Assembly (NCBI GenBank): GCA_032871835.1
Contig: CM065297.1
Location: 86,511,052-86,575,051, forward strand
Direction: 5' to 3'
DNA: 64,000 nt
Source of the DNA: Dipteronia dyeriana
Lineage: Eukaryota > Streptophyta > Magnoliopsida > Sapindales > Sapindaceae
The position numbers and the translations under genes are program-made. Every line of letters begins with the position of its first letter. Position 1 is the first letter of the stretch. Shown here in pieces: positions 57,680 through 64,000 of this stretch. The notes beneath the pieces are model-generated. The model saw only the letters and a program-made list of their open reading frames with translations, ran no database searches and was not told where the DNA came from.

Positions 57680-57735
57680 AAACAAACCTTTGGGCACAAC
57701 AACGGATGTTTTTTTTTCTTTTCCCTTTAATTTCC

Positions 57736-57743
57736 TATAAATA
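57736..57743 (+). promoter_or_regulatory. Probable TATA box of the hAT 2 transposase gene
   Basis: TATAAATA in 'tttcctataaatactcc', matching hAT 1 at 31416-31423 and followed by a CT-rich leader about 250 bp before ATG 57989. Confidence 0.6.
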
Positions 57744-57988
57744 CTCCCCACCCAATTCATTTCTTTTCACACCATTTCTCTCTCAATTCTCCTAATTCTC
57801 TTCAATTATCTCTCAATTAGTCAATTGTTTATTTGTTTATATTTATTGTATTGCAATTATTATTTTTTTAAATCATTTAAAAATCCTTGTCAACAATTTT
57901 TTTAAATATATTTCCAATAATTTTTTTTTTATTTTCATCCATTTATTTTAATTTTTTTGAAGAGTTTTTTTACAAATTAATTTTTTTA

Positions 57989-60250
57989 ATGGCAAGTGGA
58001 AGTGGAAGTGGAGGTGGAGTAAGAGACATTCCACCAAGACATTCCGTTTTCAGGCCCGGTAAGGGGCGTATATTGGAGCCGGATCCGGTCCAGCAGGATA
58101 ATATCGGTTTTGACGACACCGCTTACCATGATTTCCTTCAATGGTAAGCCTATCTTGAATTCCTAAACTATCCAGCCAATCCAAATCTCCCTTTAATAAT
58201 TTATGAACCCAATGCTAGCCAGCCTAGCCCTAGCCCCAATCATATGACAAGCCAATAAAAAAATATATCCGATTTTGCTGTAGATCCAAATTTTGAAGAT
58301 ACGTTAGAGAAGGATAAGAAGCAGACCAAATCTAATCTATTCGTTCTCCACATGAAGAAAGTTACGAAACCATATGGAACATGTTGAGCGGTGTGCAATT
58401 ACTGCCCTAAAGAATACAAGTGGACTAAATCTGGAGGATACGGCACATATTGGAAGCATATTACGACCCGTCATCCAGCAGAACATGTCAAGGGGAGTAC
58501 ACAATCTCAAATTTCCAGGTTTTCTACCTCTAACACTCAATTATTTAAATATATTGATCAAGCTAATATGGAAGAATTAGCTAGGATGGTAGCTGTAAAA
58601 CATTTACCTTTTAGTTTTGGTGAAAAAGTTGGTTTTATTAAATATTGTCATAAAGCATTAAATCCTGCTGCATGTCGTGTCCCTAGAACCACTCTCACAT
58701 GTGCAATGTATGATATTTATAAAAAGGGAAAAAAGATTTTGAAAAAATATTTTACGAACTATAAAGGTCGTGTTCCGTATGTGCTGACATATGGACTGAC
58801 CATTGGCGAATGCATTCATACTTGGGTGTAACTTGTCATTATATGGACAATACAAAAAAGAATTCTTACATTTAGAGTTTTTGATGATACACATACTGCT
58901 AATAATATTTAAAAAAATATGAAAATCATTTTTGAAAATTATAAAATTGAAAGCAAATTTTTTTCAGTTGGTTTTGATAATGCTTCTAATAATACGGCAG
59001 TTATTCATGCTTTAATTGAATTATGCAAGCCTTATTTTAATAGTAAATTTTTTCATCAAAGATGTGATTGTCATGTTTTAAATTTATGCATTCAAAAAGG
59101 TTTGGAAATTCTTCAAGCTTTTATTAAACCCATTAAGGATGCCCTCTCATATTTGTGGAAACATCCTAATGTTATGAAAATATGGGTAAGATTTTGTAAA
59201 CAAGCAGGTAGACATCCCATTAGATTTTCTAGTGATGTTCCAACAGGTTAGAACTCTACTTATAAATTGTTTTGTGAAAATTATGAATATAGGGATTTAT
59301 TAGTTTCATTTATACAATATAATGTTAGTCAAATCAATTTTATACACACCATTGAGATGTTTGTACAAAATTTATAATTTGTTAAAAGTTTTTAATAGTG
59401 CTACTAACAATTTGTCAGGTATTTATTATCCTACTACTCAATCATTTATTATTGAGGGTTGTAATATTGCTGGTGCATTTGCTGACTGTTCATCTGATAT
59501 ACAATTACAGGCATGCATTAAAGTTATAAAAAAAAATGGTTAGACTATTATAGGGAGTTTCCAACTATTTACCTGCTTGCGTTATGTTTTGACCCACGTT
59601 GTAAACTAGATGCATTGACAAATTATTTAACTCTTTATTATAATTGTTTAGGTATAGAATTAGAAGTTAATACTTATTGTGCAACAATTAAGACATTATT
59701 TTATCAATTATATGATGAATATCGTTGAATTTATGGTCCATCATTGAACATTAGTGTTCCATAAAATGAAAATATCTCCCAAACTCGATCTTCTGAGTAT
59801 TGGGGGCAGGATCTGCACTTTTATCCCAAAAGATCAAAAGATTACGAGGTTCTTCTTGTTCTTCATCAAGTTTGGTATCGTATCATGAGATTGAAACTTA
59901 TCACAGTACCAATTTTGAGTTTATAAGAGACGGTGATGTGGATCAATTTGATATTCTACATTGGTGGAGAGAACATCAAAAGCACATCCCAATCTTGTCT
60001 ATAATAGCCAAACAGATTCTTGCAACACCAGTTTCTACAGTGGATGTGGAACAAAAGTTTAGAGCAGGTGTAAATATTCTAGACGGAAGACGGAAGACGG
60101 TCGTCTTTGAATTCAGAATCAATTCAAGTCCAAGTGTGTGTTGATGATTGGACAAATGTTGAATATAGACAACAAGAAATGGAACCAGAAGTGATTTACG
60201 ATTTCTTCGATGATGATCACACCACTGGCACCGGAACGGAAGACAACGAT
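57989..60250 (+). pseudogene. hAT 2 transposase (BED finger, catalytic core, dimerisation domain), broken
   Basis: ATG 57989 (MASGSGSGGG) is chosen by agreement with hAT 1. TAA at 58145-58147 is the first break. A BED zinc finger follows at about 58391-58480 ('CNYCPKEYKWTKSGGY..YWKHITTRH'), then 'LARMVAVKHLPFSFGEKVGFIKYC' and the core 'VCADIWTDHWRMHSYLGVTCHYMD' after a frameshift. Block 58919-59251 reads 'VGFDNASNNTAVIHALIEL' and 'FHQRCDCHVLNLCIQKGLEIL', the RNase H-like catalytic region of hAT transposases. The C-terminal dimerisation segment (59890-60100) reads 'FDILHWWREHQKHIPILSIIAKQILATPVSTVDVEQKF'. Several stops and shifts; inactive. Confidence 0.82.
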
Positions 60251-60662
60251 TAGTTACAGACTAACATAATTATATATATAAAAGACAATAAAATGTAAAA
60301 GAACTATGTGGTCTATGATTCCTCTAAACCCCAAGAGGATACGTAGGCAACTTAATTTTTTGACAAATTAAGTGCAAGACCATTTTTTTTTCTTTTTTAG
60401 TTTAATACATTTATTTCAATTTATGTATTTAGTATTATTTTTTTTAATTTTAATTTCGGCTTACGGCCTTACACAATAAAATTCATTTACAATTTCACAT
60501 TATTACATATCTTATGTTTTGGTATTTTTTTTAAAATGAGTATAAATGTATAATGAGGAAAAAAAGGAATCGAACCGACGGAACCAGAACCGGCGGTTTC
60601 GAAACGAAACCGGTGATTCCGAACCGAAACGGGCCAGAACCGTGGGCTTGCCTACCATGAGG

Positions 60663-61445
60663 GTGTGAGTTTAAGTCATCTCTCCCCTCCTAACCTCGAA
60701 TTATTGTAATTTTTTAAAAATAATAATAAATATTATTTTGTTTTAAATTAGTTTTAAATATTTAAATTATTTTGAAATAAACAATTTAAATATTTTATTT
60801 AAAAAAAAATTAAAAATTATTTTAACCGGTCTAATTATGTACGACCATTTTCTCTAGGTGAAGTGGGGCTATTTAGTCCCGTGTTTTAGAAAACATTCTT
60901 CTCATTTTATTTATTTTTATTTAATATATCTTATTCTATATTTAAAAATATAAAAAAAATGTTATTTTCTTTAATATTAATTATAAATATTTTGTTTTTG
61001 TTTTTTAAATTAAAATTATATTTTTTTCAAACTAATTTAATTTAATTTTATATTAATCAATTTCACACTGTATTAAATATATGATAAAATTATTTTTTAT
61101 TCAATCTCATATCACACAAAACAAGAGACAATACTATTTTAATCTAATCTCATATATCACAAAACACATCAAAATACTAATTTAGTCCAATTATATCTCA
61201 TCCAATCCAATACAATAAAAATAATTCTATCATATCCAATGGACCAAACGAGCCCTTAAGGCTGTATATTTTTTTCCTCAAGTAACATTTTGTTGAATTC
61301 TATTTTTCATACGGCATGCTCTGTTTGGGTCGTGATTAGACCGATTTGTTGGTGATGAGCAACATTTTGAGTGACACCGTACATACAAGATTTTTTCGGA
61401 TTTATTTGCATTAGCTTTCTAAGATAATTGATAATATATATAAAT
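60663..61445. other. AT-rich intergenic sequence
   Basis: No gene. The end of 61120-61255 ('ccaatggaccaaacgagccctta') looks like the terminus of a MITE-type element, but no matching left terminus with a target duplication was found. Confidence 0.45.
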
Positions 61446-61605
61446 AAGAGTAATGCAATTTTGTTCATATCTAGTTTCTAAATGATGTGATGTCAATATA
61501 ATCCATTCATTTAAATCATACAATTATAATACAATTTAAATGAATGGATTATAGTAATGTCATATCATTTAGACATCAGATTTGGATAAAGTAACATTGT
61601 TGATA
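61446..61605. mobile_element. Foldback (hairpin) MITE, ~160 bp
   Basis: Almost the whole segment is one imperfect palindrome. The centre pairs TAATCCATTCATTTAAAT (61499-61516) with its reverse complement (61533-61550) around a 16-base loop. The arms extend outwards through 'ctaaatgatgtgatgtc' / 'gtcatatcatttaga' to 'aagagtaatg' / 'gttgataag'. No coding capacity. Superfamily uncertain. Confidence 0.7.
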
Positions 61606-61725
61606 AGAAAAACAACTAATTATTGTAAAGAACAAGATATAGAAATTGTCCAAGTGTAATACAAAAAGGAATTGTTCAAGTGTAACAAACTAAAAGTCTA
61701 ACCAACTAAAAGTCACCCACTACTT

Positions 61726-62054
61726 TTTTCTTTTGACAAGTAAAACTTCATTAAACCTCATCGTGAGGTAACATATATAATATCATATACTACAGGCTGA
61801 TTTCAACAACCACTATGGAAAACAAAAATCCTAAACAACAGAATTCCCAAATCTAATAGTCATTCTAGTTATATAATTAGCAATTTTGTTGCACAACCTA
61901 GATACAAAAGAAAGGGACATATCTATTTGTATATCCAGCAATAACCGAATATCATGAACAACATTATCTACATCATTACAATTAACTGACTTTCCTGTAT
62001 ACTAATTCACAACTCCAAGAACATCCCATTCTATACACGAAGGCGGCCAATCAT
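61726..62054 (-). mobile_element. 5'-truncated LINE remnant with target duplication
   Basis: The minus strand encodes the tail of a LINE RNase H domain: 'NCNDVDNVVHDIRLLLDIQIDMSLSFVSRLCNKIAN' and 'FGNSVV*DFCFP*WLL'. It ends with an A-rich tail (CTTGTCAAAAGAAAAAA). It is flanked by a 19-bp direct repeat with two mismatches, TAAAAGTCACCCACTACTT (61707-61725) and TAAAAGCCACTCACTACTT (62055-62073), as expected from target-primed reverse transcription. Two in-frame stops show it is old. Confidence 0.75.
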
Positions 62055-62153
62055 TAAAAGCCACTCACTACTTATTTACCACTAACACGAAAAGAAAAGA
62101 AAAATGAATGGAAAGAGCGTATTGCACTTAAATCAAATTAAAAGGAGTATACT

Positions 62154-62550
62154 ATATTTTAAGTAACTTTAAGTGAGATATTCAATAATTTAATTTCGGT
62201 AAGAACTTTAATAAAATAATATTGATTTTGATGAATTTTGAACTGATTTTTTTTTATTGATGATAAGTTTAATTAAATTTATTTATTAATAAAATTTGAG
62301 AATTTTTCAAGTACGAGAATTTTTTTTTTTTGAATTTTTCTATATTTCTCTAATTTTTCTGATGCCTTCATATTTAAACATAATCGGAATAAATAGTCTT
62401 AGTATTTGAAAAATTCTCAAATTTTATTTATTGGTAGATTTTATTAAAATTATCATAAAAAAATCACATAAAAATCGATATAATTTCATCAAGGTCCTTA
62501 CTGAAATTAAAATAAGGGATCTCTCACTTGAAAGTTACTCATATTTAAAA
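62154..62550. mobile_element. Long-inverted-repeat (foldback) element, ~400 bp
   Basis: Left arm about 62154-62311 and right arm about 62406-62550 are inverted copies. Paired blocks include 'agtaacttTaagtgagat' with the reverse complement of 'tctcacttgaaagttact', 'aatttcggtaag' with 'cttactgaaatt', and 'aataaaatttgagaatttttc' with its complement. No coding sequence. The exact ends and target duplication were not resolved. Confidence 0.65.
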
Positions 62551-62817
62551 AGGCAAACTGCACTAACCTAACTATATCAGTAATTGTACTAATTTTTCAA
62601 CTATGACCATAATAACACTAACATCCCCTTTAACTCGCAGACTAATGATGGTTAATGGTTGACTATTGTCAATCAATTATGGCAGAGCAACAATAATGTT
62701 CTTTTACCATTTTTTATATACATTTTATATAAAAATATTCATCTCTCTCATCTCTCATCATTTTTCTCCCTTTTTGACCGTCAATTATTGTTTTAAATAG
62801 AATTACACCAAAGATAA
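62551..62817. other. Short AT-rich intergenic stretch
   Basis: Nothing recognisable apart from a pyrimidine-rich segment near 62730-62775. Confidence 0.4.
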
Positions 62818-63540
62818 TGAAAATTACAATAAAACGTGTGTCTAAAACAACCTAGAGTGAGGGTGAACAGGTTGTTTATCGATTATTACCAACCTTTTCG
62901 ATTAGTCAATATTAACATGCAAAACCCAATTCAAACAATAATAAAAATCAAGTAAAGTGCAGAAATTTAAGAATACTTAATTTTAAAATGGAAACCCTTC
63001 AAACGGGAAAAACTATGGGACTAACCACATTTGCCGCTTGAGCCATAGAAATCCATTACATGAAAAGAATATTACACCCTCAAGTGATATACGGACTCTC
63101 ACTCTCGATTAACCTCAGACTATGAAAACTACCACTCATCACTCTTGGTTTAATCCCTAGTGATATCCCTCGATCCACTACTCTTGGCGTGAACACCTCA
63201 TAATCTACCCAGTCGACCTTTTACAGTGGCTCTTGGCAACCAATGCTTGCTAACCAACATTTAGTTGCAAGATTTCACTTGCTTGTGCAACTTCACCTAG
63301 AAGCCACAAGACTTTGACTCAATGAAGAGAATACAGTCTAAGTGTATGTATGACAATATGCTCAAATGCAATAATGTGCAAGACCACACACAAAATGCTT
63401 AACTAGATGTTAAAATGTAATTTAACAAACTAGTTATCAAACAATACCTACTTGCCCATACATAAGGACTTAATTAGATACAAAGGGATTTTCACAACCT
63501 AATTGTCAAATAAAGTCCAACAAACACAAGTTGTCACAAT
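62818..63540 (-). repeat. Copia LTR fragment, minus orientation
   Basis: Starts TGAAAATTACAATAAAACGTGTGTCT, the reverse complement of an element-B-like LTR end. It continues with 'aacctagagtgagggtgaacagg' (degenerate CCTATTCACCC signature) and 'ggaaacccttcaaacgggaaaaac'. No primer-binding site adjoins it at 62817, so it is a 3' or solo LTR side. It is broken at 63540 by the next LTR. Confidence 0.6.
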
Positions 63541-64000
63541 TGTAAGTGTCTCATTTTGTGATTGACTTATTTCGTTGACAAAATCGCATTTGGGGTCAAA
63601 TATTGTAAAGGGTAGATTATGAATTAAAGATCTTCCATCATCAAGGCATTGGACTCTAAATGCATCAAGAAAGGTAGATTACTTGACTCTACTCTTATTT
63701 GAAGAGATGTAGTTGCACACATTCACTTGCATGCATTGTATTCTTGTTTACATGCGTTTGAATGATGCATTTTATGCCATTCATCACCTACACGCTTGCA
63801 CATTTTGCATATAAGTTAGTGTGTTGGGTTTGCCTAGAAAAGAGGATTTTCTTCTTCACCGTTGTGCAGGTCACTGGCTATGTACCTGTCTCCACCGTGA
63901 TCTCAACAACGATTGGTACCAGGAGTTGCATGTTTTGTGGACCTCGTCATGTGCACTTATCTGCACAGCAGTCCCTGCCGTGATTTTCTCTAGTAGACCC
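63541..64000 (+). repeat. Element-B family LTR, plus orientation, cut by the window edge
   Basis: Starts TGTAAGTGTCTCATTTTGTGATTGACT, clearly related to the LTR starts at 4097 and 18605. The GC-richer block begins near 63855. The small reading frame at 63762-63983 corresponds to the same non-coding LTR segment as 4270-4584. Confidence 0.75.

Larger units (their letters stand above)
57421..60654 (+). mobile_element. hAT transposon 2 (3234 bp), complete ends, broken transposase
   Basis: Perfect 8-bp target duplication CCATGAGG (57413-57420, 60655-60662), the hAT standard. Imperfect terminal inverted repeats: TAGATATAACCACGGTTCGG (left) against TAGGCAAGCCCACGGTTCTGG (right, reverse complement). 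Subterminal GAACC/GGTTC arrays lie at both ends. The plus-strand transposase remnant spans 57989-60250. Related along most of its length to hAT 1, and longer in the catalytic region. Confidence 0.9.

Noticed and set aside
57386..57760. Frames over the hAT 2 left end with Arg-Asn or Pro-Glu repeats
   Set aside because: Translation of the hexamer array and its inverted copies; non-coding subterminal DNA.
60840..61255. Possible MITE with right end 'ccaaacgagccctta'
   Set aside because: No matching inverted left terminus or target duplication could be found, so the boundary is unsupported.
1..64000. Prokaryote-type defence system or CRISPR array
   Set aside because: The sequence is plant nuclear DNA with spliced gene and plant transposons; no regularly spaced repeat-spacer pattern was seen.

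Overview
This is an AT-rich window from a eudicot plant nuclear genome. Evidence: LTR retrotransposons of typical plant lineages (Copia gag with UBN2 and zinc-knuckle segments, Ty3/gypsy Athila-like and Tat-like pol), hAT and PIF/Harbinger DNA elements, a plant-type LINE tail, and one five-exon gene whose product is a plant nucleotide-sugar transporter. There is no bacterial-style operon, CRISPR array or recognisable tRNA/rRNA gene. The species cannot be named from the sequence.

Region 1-24954 is a nest of retrotransposons. A minus-strand Copia element (gag at 1-1838, 5' LTR from 1920) had its LTR split by a plus-strand Copia element with 1.8-kb LTRs (4097-5900 and 18605-20393, target duplication TGAAC). 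That element carries only gag and no pol. Its gag was in turn split by a minus-strand Athila-like gypsy element (6965-16146). In the gypsy copy, reverse transcriptase and RNase H are missing and the protease-side linker runs in frame into integrase. From 20777 follow a Copia 3' end, a 520-bp solo LTR with GTTAT duplications (23473-23992) and a truncated Tat-like gypsy LTR (24079-24954).

Region 24954-31171 is intergenic: three tandem copies of a ~515-bp unit, a Tourist-like MITE, a diverged ~0.7-kb dispersed duplication and AT-rich sequence. Region 31180-45636 is a degraded hAT transposon split by an 11.75-kb Tat-lineage gypsy element (31927-43677). The gypsy has remnants of gag, protease, RT, a second RNase H and integrase on the minus strand, plus a separate multi-exon antisense gene related to the 'putative gypsy type transposon' (Transposase_28) family on the plus strand.

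Region 45645-57412 holds the only evident host gene, a UDP-rhamnose/UDP-galactose transporter (URGT-like, 333 aa, exons between 49623 and 55075). A PIF/Harbinger-like MITE ends about 80 bp upstream of its probable TATA box, and another lies downstream of its 3' end. Region 57413-64000 has a second hAT copy (57421-60654, 8-bp target duplication CCATGAGG), two foldback MITEs, a 5'-truncated LINE with a 19-bp target duplication, and two further Copia LTRs at the right edge, one running off the window.

Functionally, only the transporter is expected to serve the plant: Golgi import of UDP-sugars for cell-wall polysaccharide synthesis. All other coding sequence is mobile-element sequence, nearly all broken. 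The most unusual items are the pol-less Copia element with nearly intact gag, the in-frame RT/RNase H deletion in the Athila-like copy, the antisense gene in the Tat element, and two hAT copies that share a stop at the same codon.
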